Below are positions 1 to 10,640 of a stretch of 64,000 nt of DNA, one piece after another (the stretch's first letter is position 1; every line of letters starts with the position of its first letter). Origin of the DNA: Dendrolimus kikuchii (Eukaryota > Arthropoda > Insecta > Lepidoptera > Lasiocampidae); the NCBI GenBank assembly GCA_019925095.2, contig CM034412.1, positions 7,127,501 to 7,191,500 on the forward strand, read 5' to 3'. The translations under genes and the position numbers were made by a program. A model generated the notes under the pieces. The model was not told the DNA's origin. It made no database searches and saw only the letters and a program-made list of their open reading frames with translations.

Positions 1-424
1 CACTTTGAAAAATTAAAGTAAAATAAATTTACTCTAATTCAATTTGAGTATAATTGTAAGATAAGAATCAACATTTAGGCTAAACCAGTTATATTTAAAA
101 AAGGTAAGCCGGATCGGAAATGTGCTATGTATAAAATGTATTTGAATTCGACAGACCTGTATTGTAATTTTTCTTCTAGTACTATGGTTTCCTGCAACTA
201 GGAAAATTTTGCTTCAATATCCTGCTGCGAAAACTATCAACTTCTGGAATGACAATTTGTTTTAATTTATTTAGGTATAATTATGAAAACTAAACAGATA
301 CATTAAGTACCTATTTTACTAACTGGCATGCTTATTGAACTGAAATATTTAAAAACAGCGGCCCGGCCCGGATTCGCACGAGTGGACATTTAGTAGTTTT
401 ACTAGGGATTCCTATTGTTTTTTC
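1..424. other. AT-rich sequence, nothing recognised
   Basis: No ORF with family resemblance and no clear repeat structure was seen. A short GC-rich patch sits around 358-385. Confidence 0.5.
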
Positions 425-478
425 TAGAAATAAATATAGCCTATGTTACTCAGGGATAATGTAGCATTTTTATGGGGA

Positions 479-874
479 CCGCGGGGGGCCTTTAGCTTGC
501 TAGGAGAGCAAAGGACCTTCTACCCCCGCACAAAGAAATGGGGTGTGTTCTCCCAGGGCACACTCCAGGCACTTTATTGCGCTGGATCGGCTGGGCGTAA
601 CTATGTTCTAAATCTCAGCCTTTCCAACACAAACAAAAGCGCAGGGTCGACAAGGAGGAGGGGGTTTTTAGTGGGTATTGGGGTTGCTCGCTCGTGCAGC
701 AACGCTCGGAGTCTTCCACACTATTCTGTGACGTCGATCGCGGACGGAGCACTGCCAAGAGCATACTATTGCTGCAGTGTTATCGCCCCCGACCGACGCG
801 TGTCGTTTCCCTAGCAACGGCCCAGTTTGTGCGTAAATCGGTTAGACATTTTCCCTCGCCTCAAAAAAAAAAAG
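479..874 (+). mobile_element. GC-rich A-tailed retroelement fragment with 15-bp TSD
   Basis: A GC-rich 396-bp block in AT-rich DNA ends in twelve A residues (863-874). It is flanked by 464-478 and 875-889, which read GCATTTTTATGGGGA and GCATTCTTATGGGGA, so 14 of 15 bases match. The tail plus duplication is the signature of target-primed reverse transcription on the plus strand. The flanks (about 425-463 and 890-960) read as the two halves of an interrupted AT-rich repeat ending in the 'AAATCGGTTCAGTA' type motif common in such repeats. The ORFs inside (443-814, 694-900) look like no known protein. It could be the 3' end of an A-tailed LINE or a SINE; the family was not identified. Confidence 0.75.
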
Positions 875-960
875 CATTCTTATGGGGAAAGAATTTTTGA
901 AATCGGTTCAGTACTTTTTGAATTTATTTGTTTATAATATTAGTGTAGATTAATACAAAC

Positions 961-1234
961 AAGTTATATTGTATTTTCTTAAAATCCTTTAAGACTGTCT
1001 TTTCTTTCACTTTCTTCCAATTCTGGTTTCCGCACAACATGTCTTTTGGTTCCATTTTCCTCTATTCTTACATACGTCCTCTATTACACCACAAATCATC
1101 ATGTCATCCTTCACACACTCCATCTATTTCTTTTTGGTCTACCTGTACATTTGTACCTATCAATCTTGCAGTTTAACATTTTTTTCGTAGTATGACTTTC
1201 ATCCCTCCTCATTGTATATGTATAATCTCTTAAA
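961..1234. other. AT-rich spacer, nothing recognised
   Basis: Low-complexity T/C-rich text with no coding or repeat structure that can be supported. Confidence 0.4.
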
Positions 1235-1400
1235 ACTAAGTAGAATACTGAGCCTAAGTATATAAGCCATCAAAGGCAATAGGTAAGGCTTCCAGGAAGA
1301 TTTGTTACCTCGCTGGATTGCTATATAGACTCCTTCTCCGCTGTTTGATCGATCTTTGCAGAGACTCAAGGTCTCAGGACCCATCGGTCAAACAATCCCA
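1235..1400 (-). pseudogene. 3' fragment of the retroelement family seen at 11643-12554
   Basis: The minus strand encodes AIQRGNKSS followed by frame-shifted remains of the terminal LGTLP..LGS.FYL motif. The same protein end is found intact at 11643 and in pieces at 3400 and 22955. Stops and frameshifts break it, so it is a dead fragment. Assignment is by resemblance to the 11643 ORF inside this window. Confidence 0.6.
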
Positions 1401-1592
1401 ACAGTAAACGGGACAAATAAATAATTTTCATCGAGGGTCATACATTTGCGCTGTTTAAGTAATTCAGCTGATCTGATCTAGCCGTCATTACTAAATGGGA
1501 TGCGGCCAACGTGTTTACGCCAGGTAATTAGTGTCATTCAACAACACAATTCTAGTTTTATATTTTCCGTAATTTCCGTAATTCTACTCGTG

Positions 1593-1886
1593 TAGGAACG
1601 GAGAAAGAATACTACTTCCTGCGGCCAGGCATCCTGTCGTAAGAGGCAACAAAACAACCCATAGCAAGGTCAAGCCATGCCCGTCGGGATGGCTACCACT
1701 CCTGATCTAGACCTTGCCGCCATAACAACCTTGAGCTGTAGTCCGGCATTAGTGGCCAGGTTCCAGTCTCATCTACGAGTCCGGCAGTAGTACTTTTAGT
1801 ACTGCAAATGTTCATAGGCGGAGGTGACCACTTTCCAACACAATTGGGCCGTTAGCCTGTCTGCTGTGTTCCAGCAATAAAAAAAC
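1593..1886 (+). repeat. A-tailed dispersed retroelement end (family A)
   Basis: A diverged copy of a roughly 310-bp repeat. It begins near GGAACGGAGAAAGAA and ends GCAATAAAAAAAC, so the A-tail is on the plus strand. Better copies lie at 4918, 16003, 48540 and 61648. The AATAAA and A-tail point to an RNA-mediated element (a SINE or the 3' end of a LINE). The small ORFs across it, on both strands, are not genes. Confidence 0.75.
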
Positions 1887-2276
1887 ACTTTTGCGGGGGT
1901 GGTGCCAAACTGATGTGGCAAATCCAAACAAGTGTTCTCAAGGGGATTTCCCTGGATAAAGAAAGGCCCTAGACTATTGAATCTAGTACATAACAACGCC
2001 AGTCAGTGCCCCGATAAAATTAACTTAAAAAAAATAATTCTTCGTTGTCATATTAGATTGCTTTTTCCAGTTCGCTTCCCCCTAAAAACCACGGAGCGTG
2101 TAGTTACAAAAGTAAACAACGCGCCCGAAACGCCGGTAGTAATAACGGCTTTTCGAATTATTCCGCCATGTTACCGAGTTTTACGGGGTTTTAATGGCTT
2201 ATTTAGACTGTTTTATATATTTTTAATGTTCTCATTTTCGTCACGATTGTGTATTTTTACATTTGTTTGTGTGTTT
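1887..2276. other. Spacer, nothing recognised
   Basis: AT-rich; the 166-aa ORF that crosses it has no family features and runs into the LINE fragment at 2292. Confidence 0.45.
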
Positions 2277-2291
2277 CTGTTACTTATACAT

Positions 2292-2536
2292 ACATACATA
2301 ACTTCACGCCAGTTCCCTTGCGGGGTAGGCATGAACAACAGAGCGCCATTTAGGCTTATTATTACACACCTCACTTGCTTCTTTGACATTCATAACTCTT
2401 GTCTTAAGGCTCCTGACATCACCTTCTGCTAGTACACGATCAATTTGATCATTGAAGGTGTGTCGTGGCCTTCCACGACTTCTGCATCCATCCACTTTTG
2501 CATTGTATACTTATCTGTTTAGTCATTCTTTCATCA
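2292..2536 (-). mobile_element. 5'-truncated LINE 3' end with 15-bp TSD
   Basis: The minus strand encodes the C-terminus of a LINE reverse transcriptase ([13 protein letters not shown]...[10 protein letters not shown]...KWRSVV). It ends in a short TATG-repeat tail, seen on the plus strand as ATACATACATACATAAC. Perfect 15-bp duplications (CTGTTACTTATACAT) lie at 2277-2291 and 2537-2551. The copy has a frame change and an altered DDE-free tail only. It is the same family as 7772-8157, 12591-12768 and 55756-56345. Confidence 0.9.
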
Positions 2537-2551
2537 CTGTTACTTATACAT

Positions 2552-3095
2552 CTAATGCCTAAAGCTTTTTCAATGAATCTACACACTAAGTAAGAAAGAA
2601 GAAAGAAATATTTAATGTTGAAAATGAATGCACATTAAACTAAAAACGTTAAACTAATAGGATTTATACATAAAACATAAGTATTTTATAAAAAAAAACT
2701 ATTAAAAAAAAGTGTGCACAACATTCACGGCAATGAGGCGGGAACTCAGCATTATGCTGAATCAAGTGACACAGCGCTGATTTTCCATTCCAACCTCCAT
2801 CAAACCATAAGCAACCCAAATAAATTAAGGAGGAAACTTCTGAAATTTCAGAGAGGAAAAGGGCCTTATGATCATTGGTGTATCGCAGATAGACACTAGG
2901 ATTCTTTAGACGTTATGACCAGGATAAAATCTTTAATGTATCGTCATGCCCGTATGTAGTATATGAATTGGAAGGATTATTTTGTACGATCGTAGGTATA
3001 TATTGGGGTAATGATATCTTAATAAAAATTAAAGGTGGCGACTATACATGTAACTGGGCGATGAAAAACACAGTTCATTGCACAACATACGCGTT
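2552..3095. other. AT-rich spacer, nothing recognised
   Basis: No gene or repeat could be supported. The 61-aa ORF at 2714-2899 has no recognisable family. Confidence 0.45.
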
Positions 3096-3098
3096 TTA

Positions 3099-3575
3099 GG
3101 GCCGATTTTTCAGTCTCCAAATAAAAGTTATTCATAGTAATAAATTATAACCTGGAAAAATTAAAAATGTTAGTTGGATGAATAAAACAGTTGGATTGTG
3201 TCACTTTTGAATTCATTCAGGTTATAATTTATTCGATTGATATATTTTTTAATTTAATAATTTCCTTTTTTATGTTTTATTTTACTTTATAGCGTAATAA
3301 AAGAATTAAAAATACAATATAAACTTCAAACTATACTATATTAAAAATTAAAATTAAATAAAAAAAAGGGAAAATAATCTAAAATAAATAAAATATTGGT
3401 CCTAAACCACTGTCACTAACCGGGGACGTTATCAAAAGGCTGGCGGCGTTGCCACGTTGTATAGCAACGCTTAATCTTTGAGCAAAATAGACGCCAGGCT
3501 TCTAGTCGCGCATCAACTAAACGTTTGGCGATTTGATAATTGATAACTTTTATCTGATGATTGAAAAATCGGCCC
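3099..3575. mobile_element. MITE with ~35-bp terminal inverted repeats and TTA TSD
   Basis: The ends read GGGCCGATTTTTCA at 3099 and its complement at 3562-3575. Partial inverted similarity continues for about 50 bp (AAATAAAAGTTAT against AGATAAAAGTTAT). TTA lies immediately outside both ends (3096-3098 and 3576-3578). It has no transposase ORF, so it is non-autonomous. TTA duplications fit the PIF/Harbinger group, but the family is inferred. An inner perfect 16-bp inverted pair (3139-3154 with 3218-3233) and a retroelement fragment (3400-3530) lie inside it. Confidence 0.75.
3400..3530 (-). pseudogene. Retroelement 3' fragment nested in the MITE
   Basis: The sequence parallels 11660-11780 base for base over much of its length, including 'GCCACGTTGTATAGCAACGC' against 'ACCACGTTGTATGGCAACGC'. 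It represents the C-terminal coding end of the family whose ORF is at 11643-12554. It was probably inserted into the MITE after the MITE landed. Confidence 0.7.
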
Positions 3576-3802
3576 TTAGATTTCGTTCGACTAGTCTTTA
3601 AAAACTAAAACTAAATATGTTTCCTAGTGACTACTTCATCAAGTCAAATGTTGAAGTTGTGCATTTTGTTTTGAAACTACAGAGCTTCTTTAAATAGTCT
3701 TTTTAAAATTATTTTAGTATTATGAATATTCTATTTTTCCTTCTTGCATTAATTGCCTCTGTTTCCGTAAGTCATTGTAATAACTTAAAAATCAGCTCTC
3801 AT

Positions 3803-3869
3803 TATAGAAGTATACAGTCTTTGACGTTAATTATTATGGTCGGATTTCGACCACAGGCGACCACTAGCA
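3803..3869 (-). repeat. Short dispersed repeat with TGGTCG palindrome
   Basis: It contains TTAATTATTATGGTCG and CGACCACTAG. Related copies in the other orientation are at 9121-9164 and 58744-58790. The core is partly self-complementary. Function unknown. Confidence 0.6.
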
Positions 3870-4429
3870 TGTATAACTACTTTAATAAAAAGTAGTATTA
3901 TTTTAAGGGTTAAATAAAAATTAAATTTCGCAGTCTTTTTTAATGTACGATTAAATATAAGTAAATACCTAATAGACAAAAAGCAAACAATAACAAAAAA
4001 GCATTTGTAACAGTTGTTTAACAATTTAATCCGTGTTATTAAAATTGATGGTTCCCATAAACGGCGTACCGGAATCGACGCCATATTGTACATTTCTCGC
4101 GATGCTATTGGTCTGTTCGATTTCCGAATTATAATTATTGACTAATTTTGAATTCTATTGCGTTCGTTTTATTGATTTCGATTATGTTAATTTACTTTTG
4201 TATTTTAGGGTTTTGCGGGAACTTGAAGGGTGATGACGACCCTACAATTTTCTCCCAAATTTTATGCATATAGACCCAGTAATTACTGAAAATATGGATG
4301 TAACGTACATAGAAAGACAGGTTGATGGTCAAGACGTTTGAACAAGGGCCCTGTTTTTATCAAAATTGCTACCAAACCTTCAAAAGAACTACAGATTCAT
4401 TTTTAATAATAATCGGCAGACAAACATTT
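3870..4429. other. Spacer, nothing recognised
   Basis: AT-rich with no supported coding or repeat content. Confidence 0.4.
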
Positions 4430-4640
4430 ACATACAAAAATTTATATATTTGAGGTAAGAAAGTTACACTTTTTGCGGATAATATACAATAGACAACTAC
4501 CACAGACATTCAGACAATATTAAGTATCAGAAAGTTCATTTATAAAATTTACTATTTCAGGAATCGAATCCGAAGCCTCTCAGTTGCGGTGAGATAGGCG
4601 GGCAACGACCTAGCCTACTCAACCACAAAGGCCGTCAAAA
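4430..4640 (-). repeat. tRNA-related SINE, second family (SINE2)
   Basis: Read on the minus strand, 4640-4550 contains GTGGTTGAGTAGGC (A-box-like) and GGATTCGATTCCT (B-box-like), as in a tRNA-derived head. A body of about 120 bp follows. Similar minus-strand copies lie at 50610-50800 and 56660-56890. It is divergent and likely inactive. Confidence 0.6.
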
Positions 4641-4683
4641 ATACTGTCTCTATGCACACACCGACGCATTCACATGTACACAA

Positions 4684-4700
4684 ACACACACACACACTCA
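4684..4700. repeat. (AC)n microsatellite
   Basis: An uninterrupted CA dinucleotide run. Confidence 0.9.
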
Positions 4701-4917
4701 TCTATAATACATTCATTACAAATGCATAAAAAGTAATTGTGAATGTAAACTTTAAGAAAATTTTCTTCTTGAAAATGTATAATAAAAGTATAGTAGTTTG
4801 AAAGTGGACGATAACAACTGCAGCACAGAGTATTATACTACAGCACCTGTCAATGGTTTTGAATAAATTCTTTAAAATAATAATAGCCCATAAACGAAAA
4901 GACAGTATCCCCGCCAC

Positions 4918-5236
4918 GCTTATCCGTGCAGGAACGGAGAAAGAATACAATTTCCTGCGGCCGGGCGGCCTGTCGTAAGAGGCGACTTAACAACCCACAG
5001 CCAGGTGGTAGCGCATTTGCCCGACTGGATGGCTACCACCCCTGGTCTACAGTATGTCGCCATAACAACCTTGAGTTGTGTTCCGGCATTAGTGACCAGG
5101 TTCCAGTTTCCCTTACGATAGCAGCAGCGCATTTGTAGCACCTTTGGTGTTGCAAATGTCCATAGGCGATGGTAACCACTTTCCATCAAGTGGGCCGTCT
5201 GCCTGTCTGTTGATCTCCTGCAATAAAAAAAAAAAA
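4918..5236 (+). repeat. A-tailed dispersed retroelement end (family A), long copy
   Basis: It starts at the TCCGTGCAGGAACGGAG block, passes a CGCATTTGTAGCACC block, and ends CTCCTGCAATAAA followed by a 13-A tail. It is one of the two longest family A copies here and useful for a consensus. The overlapping ORFs (4920-5282 and 4926-5138) are repeat translations, not genes. Confidence 0.85.
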
Positions 5237-5295
5237 ACGGTGGTCCAATCCAAGAGGGATTTGACATATCGATTATCTCCATTTATAGGTTTTAT

Positions 5296-5425
5296 CAGGA
5301 TCCTTCACCGTTAATGTGGTAATTGTAACAATATGCACATTAGATCAGAAAACTATTTGGTGCAGTATTTCAACCCACAACACTTTGAGTTTTGGATTCA
5401 CGTGCTCTAACCACTAACCTACCAT
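5296..5425 (-). repeat. Divergent half of the tRNA-derived SINE1
   Basis: The plus strand 'TCACCGTTAATGTGGTAATTG' and 'ATATGCACATTAGATCAG' segments are the reverse complement of the 5' half of the SINEs at 24397 and 55404. The tRNA-like head (5375-5425) is decayed. No duplication was found. Confidence 0.65.
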
Positions 5426-5659
5426 GGCTTCATTTCTTTCTTTATTAAATAAATATCTAAGGAAATACTTTTATAATGACATCGCCGTTCCAGGCTATTT
5501 CCTTTCCAATAATAACCGGCTAAGTACCGTATTTACCTTTTTAATTGTATCCGCCATTTTCTTGTCCGCTCTAACGCCTTTGTACTATAATAATTACAAG
5601 TGTTTATGTGCAATTTAAACCTCACAAACATACGATTGTCACTCTATTACTTTTATACT

Positions 5660-6235
5660 ATACTAGTATATGCCTGTGACTTCGTCTAGGCTTAACTTGA
5701 AATTACCGCGGGCTTCATGTGTACAAATATCGCAGCATTTAAAAAAGAATGTAAGGTACCGTTTTAGTGGCAACTGTGTCGGAATAAGCTAATTTTTATG
5801 CACCCGAATAAGAGCAAACTGCTCCCGGCAAAATTTCCGCGGAATACCCGGGATAAAAAGTAGCACACATTGTATTACATAAAATTTTCTATCGATCAGT
5901 GAAAATATCATATTGGAATTTGATTTTTTTTTCGATCTGGCCATTTTAAATAATTCCCAGAATTTTTTCGCGGGAATCCCGGGATAAAAAGTAACGTAAA
6001 TGTTAAGTCTAAGAAATTGCTGTCGATCAGCAAAAACCGTATTGAAATTGCCGCAGTAATTTTTACGTGAATACCGAACAAACAGACAAGAAATCTAAAA
6101 AAAATGCATTGTGTTCTCCATCGTTTATGTAGTCTATTCCAGTTGTTTTTTTTAATAGCTACAATATACAGACACGACATATATAGAATTTAATAATATT
6201 ATAGATATTACTGTCGATCTGTCTGGTTTAAAATA
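5660..6235 (+). repeat. Dispersed repeat family B (about 560 bp)
   Basis: It starts near ATGCCTGTGACTTCGTCTAGG, contains repeated CGGGATAAAAAGTA-type motifs separated by about 150 bp, and ends near CAGACACGACAT..AGAATTT. Matching copies are at 13205-13690 (minus) and 49965-50525 (plus), with a divergent one at 44650-44830. It has no coding capacity and was not assigned to a class. Confidence 0.7.
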
Positions 6236-6511
6236 TTTTATCAATTGAATGAATTCTCTTTATGGTTCGCTATAAAGTTGTATTTGTTCAAGTAAACAGA
6301 TTTGTGACTTTCTTTGACAAATCTACTTAGAAAAATGTCATTTTTCGATTTTTCAAAATAGTCATAAAGATTATTTTGTTAAGTTACATAGTAACTATCG
6401 TTTGGCTAAGAAAAGTAGACTTCGAATTATTCAATTTTTTTTATACTATATGACAATAAAGAATATAGAATCAAGAATATCTAATTAAAAGGTTCATATA
6501 ATGTCCCTGAC

Positions 6512-6542
6512 TACAACAACAACAACAACAACAACAACAATA
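6512..6542. repeat. (CAA)n microsatellite at a retroelement tail
   Basis: About ten CAA units abut the repeat at 6530-6665, in the position expected of a simple-repeat tail of a minus-strand non-LTR element. Confidence 0.8.
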
Positions 6543-6665
6543 CACTTTATTGTACACCAACATTACATAGAAAAACTACACAATAAACTTACATACTAAA
6601 AGGTAGTACAATGGGCGGCCTTATTGCTAAAAGCAATCTCTTCCAGGCAACCTTTGGATTGACGT
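6530..6665 (-). repeat. LINE-type 3' end (family R)
   Basis: On the minus strand it reads GTTGCCTGGAAGAGATTGC, then GCAATAAGGCCGCCCATTG, then a polyadenylation-like end (AATAAAGTG). The same stem-loop-forming block occurs at 32505-32625, 49783-49870 (both minus) and 56528-56645 (plus). The conserved hairpin near a polyadenylation signal suggests a retrotransposon 3' UTR. Confidence 0.7.
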
Positions 6666-7189
6666 TACTACGTTGGTGTGACGCCTGTCATTTTATAAAA
6701 ACATTGTCGTTATTGTTGCCATTTTGGTGTAATTTTGTTTTGACATTAATGAGCTTAATGCACGAGTGAAATAATTAAAAGTGTAGTGCGAATGTTATTG
6801 TTTTGCATGATTTGATGCAAATCCAAGAAAAAGCAAAAGAAGAAAGACGCAAAAATAAAATAAAACAAGATTGTTTATGTGTTGTATAAATACTCTGTGG
6901 TAATTAGGAGTTGCCATACTCATAGTTTTTATATATCCCGTGTTTTTTTTTAATATCTACCTTAATAATCAGCCTCTAAAGAACATTTACATCTTTTCCA
7001 AAAAAACCCCAATTTTTATGATTGAAATCTTCATCCATGCAGTTATTACGGCAAACGACATAATACATATGTATTTGAGGATATATTTCTGTTCTTTTCG
7101 GTGGCTGTTGAAACAAGAAGGAATTAACATTTTAATATGGTGATTATGTAAAAATTTAACCGATAATAGGCCATATTATAGGTTCATAT
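6666..7189. other. Spacer, nothing recognised
   Basis: AT-rich; the ORF at 6940-7143 has no recognisable family. Confidence 0.4.
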
Positions 7190-7316
7190 AGGTTAAAATT
7201 TGACGTAGGTACGCTCCATACAAGTAATGTCATATTTCTACCGATCATTACCGATGGTAAAGCAAATAATGGCCGGTTCCTATCATATAGGAACCGGCCA
7301 TTACTTGCTTTACCGA
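7190..7316. repeat. Dispersed repeat containing a 28-bp perfect-type hairpin
   Basis: Arms 7256-7283 and 7287-7314 are complementary at 27 of 28 positions around a three-base loop. The arms carry GGTAAAGCAA and GGCCGGTTCCTAT. The flanking motif (GGTTAAAATTTGAC, GCTCCATA, AAGTAATGTCA, ACCGATGG) recurs in other orders at 8430-8500, 25215-25330 and 47148-47205, marking a small repeat family, probably a MITE. Confidence 0.8.
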
Positions 7317-7771
7317 CTGTTATAATAATAAATAGAATAAGAAGACTGATAAATAGAATAAGAAATATAAAGAAAAATTATTTTCAACTAGATGTGATGC
7401 TGGGGAATTTCTTGTCGCTTCTACTTCTTAACAGCAACAACACGTTGCGAAGCGGTGTACATAGAATAGGAAGTAAAATTAAATTTTAACTTATATGTAT
7501 ATATATTCTCCAGTGGAACTTATTTCTAATAAAAACTTTTGTATTTGAATATATTTCACCGACCGTTCATTTCCTACTATCGATTAAAATTTGTGGACAC
7601 TTCAAATTCCTTGAACCCCGGGTTCAGAACACCAAATGAAACGGTGGTTACCTCAAAGTTCAAAGTAAAAGTAAGCAGCTTCCAGTATGACTGTCGCTGT
7701 TAAACTGTACCGCGAGTTATAGCGCCGCTAGCGCCATCTAGGCCCAGCGAAATAAATATTTATTATTTATA

Positions 7772-8157
7772 CACACATACATACATAACTTCACGCCAGT
7801 TCCCTTGCGGGATAGGCACGAACAACAGAGCGCCATTTAGGCTTATTCTTACACACCTCACTTGCTTCTTCGACATTCACAACTCTTGTCATGCACGCTC
7901 GTCTGTTCTTAAGGCTCCTGACATCACCTTCTGCTAGTACACGATCAATTTGATCATGGAAGGTGTGTCGTGGCCTTCCACGACTTCTGCATCCATCCAC
8001 TTTTGCATTGTATATCTGTTTAGTCATTCTTTCATCATGCATTCTTTCCACATGCCCGAACCACCGGAGCATTCCTTTCCTTACCTTCACCCCGACACTC
8101 TCTTTCAGACCAACTCTCTTTCTTACTTCGGTATTACGAATGCGGTCCGCGAGCGTC
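7772..8157 (-). mobile_element. 5'-truncated LINE 3' end with 14-bp TSD
   Basis: The minus strand encodes [51 protein letters not shown] and the terminal [13 protein letters not shown]. This is the C-terminal tail typical of LINE endonuclease-reverse transcriptases of the WFGHV type. The ORF 7791-8159 is open but is only the last ~120 residues of a protein usually near 1000. Perfect duplications (ATTTATTATTTATA) lie at 7758-7771 and 8158-8171, so both insertion ends are exact. The 3' tail is a degenerate TATG repeat. Confidence 0.93.
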
Positions 8158-8194
8158 ATTTATTATTTATATAAAGTATATATTAATATATACT

Positions 8195-8400
8195 AACTGT
8201 CCCGGCAGTCGTTGTTCTGCCCTGAAGAAATAAAATTTAGAACCCGATTCCAGCGCCACCTACCGGGTTCAAATGTAAGCTATCCTGTCTTTCAAGTACG
8301 ATCAAACTGCACACGGTGTGCAAATTTGATTAAAATCGGTCAAGTAGTTTAGGAGTCCATCGCGGATAAACAACGTGACATGTAATTTATATACTTATAT
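8195..8400 (+). repeat. Dispersed repeat family C
   Basis: It contains AGCGCCACCTACCGGGT and AAAATCGGTCAAGTAGTTTAGGAG-type text. It is matched at 33155-33310. Non-coding and of unknown class. Confidence 0.6.
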
Positions 8401-9120
8401 TAAGATATATACAGCTTCTGGATGAGCACTTAACAATTTTACTTGAGCTCCATAAAAGTAATGTCAAAATTCAACCGATGGTAAGGCAAGTCATCTCATC
8501 ACTATGTATTTATTTTGTTTTTATCTCATTCACTTATATGTATGTTTACTACAATTTTAATGTTCTTTGCTTTTAACTGTGAGTCGCATGACATTTGTGA
8601 TTTAAAAGGTGGGCACTGAAAATCGGTTATGTGTCGGACTAAGTTTCGGCACAGCAAAACACAGAGTGCCAACGTCATTTCGCAAATTGCGGCACACAAT
8701 TTTCTTTTTTTATGTTTTTATCATTGTGTTTTGTTAATTTTTGTGTCGCATTTTAGAAATATTTTTTTTCTTTCTTTCTTTCTTAAACTTTTATTAAAAA
8801 TGTATCTCCTAAAACGTGTCTGTCTGTATGTCTCTTTATCTTAATACGGTCTAGTTTAAGATCACACAAAATCACCTCACAAGTAGCGTTAGTTCATTAA
8901 TTCTCGATTCTATAATCCAAGGCCCACCCGCATTGGCGGTCACTGCTTATTACGATTTATGTGTGGAAACTAAATTGAGACGTGTCATAATGGCCCCTTA
9001 CTACATCACGAATTGGAATTCCTGTTTATGTTTTATACTTTCAAGTTCGTTTACTCATTGAATAGGTATTAATAATGTACGGACTGAGAGTTATTTAATG
9101 TTTTACGCTTATTAAATAAA
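8401..9120. other. Spacer with a TTTC tract
   Basis: A (TTTC)n-like tract lies near 8768-8785. No gene was recognised. Confidence 0.4.
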
Positions 9121-9164
9121 ACTAGTGGTCGTTCGTAGTCAAAATTCGACCATAATAATTAATG
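9121..9164 (+). repeat. Short dispersed TGGTCG repeat
   Basis: It reads ACTAGTGGTCG...AATTCGACCATAATAATTAA, like 58744-58790 and the inverse of 3803-3869. It directly abuts the A-tail of the next repeat. Confidence 0.6.
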
Positions 9165-9350
9165 TTTTTTTATTGCAGGAGTTACGCAGACAGGCAGACG
9201 GGCCACTTGATGGAAAGCGGTTACCATCGCTTATGGACATTTGCAACACCAAAGGTCCTACAAATGCGTTGCGGCTCTCTTAAGGGACACTGGAACCTGG
9301 TCACTAATGCCGGAACACAACTCAAGGTTGTTATGGTGACATACTTTAAA
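9165..9350 (-). repeat. A-tailed retroelement end (family A), truncated
   Basis: The plus strand begins TTTTTTTATTGCAGGAG (the complement of the AATAAA A-tail) and stops at CATACTTTAAACC, so the element is 5'-truncated on the minus strand. It runs into an (AACT)n tract at 9350-9373. Confidence 0.8.
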
Positions 9351-9373
9351 CCAACTAACTAACTAACTAACTA

Positions 9374-10640
9374 AAAAGCGAAAAATAAATCATTTCTACA
9401 AGATCTTGAAATCGGTGCGAAGCAAAACATAAAATAACAACAATAAATTTGCAAAATATAATTATCTTTTACTTGGCACCAAATTCAAGTAATTGTAGAA
9501 TGTTGTTTGAAGTCGGGTTTGTTTTTTGTTATATTTTTATTTTCTACTTTTTGGTTATTTGAATACTAATATCTACTTGAATAGCGTTAGAAAAAAAAAT
9601 TAAATTGTATCTGCCTAAAATATTCGAGGGTTACGCTTTGGGATCCACTCCACAGATCCCGACTTGGTCACAACGGGACCATCTCACACTCAAAAAAAAA
9701 ATCGGTTCACAATTAACAGGGAAATCACGTAACAAACATAAAGACACATGCAGTCGAATTCAGTAGGTACTCTCCTTTTTAAATTCTATTAAAAAGTCAG
9801 CTCTTAAAAATGTTTCATAATTTTTTGTAGTTTTCTGGAGCCATGGAGCAAAACCTTCAAAGGTAATTTGCTAAACCAGGATATTTCCGAAATTATGATA
9901 TCTTTTCTCTACCGCCACACCCTAAGCCACGAAATTACTACCGCAATATTTGTCATGTCGGTCGATTACTGGCCACACATCGTGCAAACACGGAGGTGTC
10001 TTAATAACATGCTATGAAATTAGATCGATTTGGGAGTAGGGGACCGGGTGCTGTCAAATTACGCCTAATACACCCCTAAAAGGCATGGTCGCTTCCGTTC
10101 CTTCCGTTGCTTGGAATTATCAAAAAAAATATTTCTAATATTGCACTGCAATCTGGTGGCAAGTCGATATTTTTAACCGACTTCCAAAAGGAGCACGTTC
10201 TCAATTCAACTGGTTTTTTTTTTGTATGTTTGTTATACGAGATTTCTGCGGCAATTGTAGACCGATTTTCATTTTTTTTTATTCGAAAGAGTATACTCCT
10301 GAGGTAATCCCATTGTAACTAAGTCAGCATCTGATGAGTGGATCCCAGGGAAATCGAGAGCAACCCTTATTGAAGAGCGTTGAGCGCCTACCCTTTTTCG
10401 TACGGCAACACTTATATATATGCGTGCCAGTAGTAAAATTTCTATAGGCGCTTTAAATATTATTTGTAAAGCTATTCAAGCCACTACTAAGTAAAAAATA
10501 TTTGTTCTTAACAAATACAAAACCGATTATAAACTAAAACAGCAAAAATAAATACTTCCTACAACATGTAGAAGTTGGTGCCAAGCAAAAAGAAAAATAA
10601 CAAAAATGTAAAACGCGCCGACTTCAAGATGATGTTCAAG
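9374..10640. repeat. Dispersed repeat family D pieces and spacer
   Basis: 9374-9480 and 10520-10615 share 'AAGTTGGTGCCAAGCAAAA'-type text. 10175-10330 has the AACCGACTTCCAAAAGGAG block followed by TTTTTTTTTGTATG and GACCGATTTTCA. Together they look like the two ends of a non-coding dispersed repeat with interrupted copies. Between them (9480-10170) nothing else was recognised. Confidence 0.5.

Noticed and set aside
443..900. ORFs of 123 and 68 aa in the GC-rich block
   Set aside because: They lie in an A-tailed insertion with TSDs, and the translations resemble no family.
1932..2432. 166-aa ORF
   Set aside because: It runs from spacer into the antisense of a LINE fragment; no domain features.
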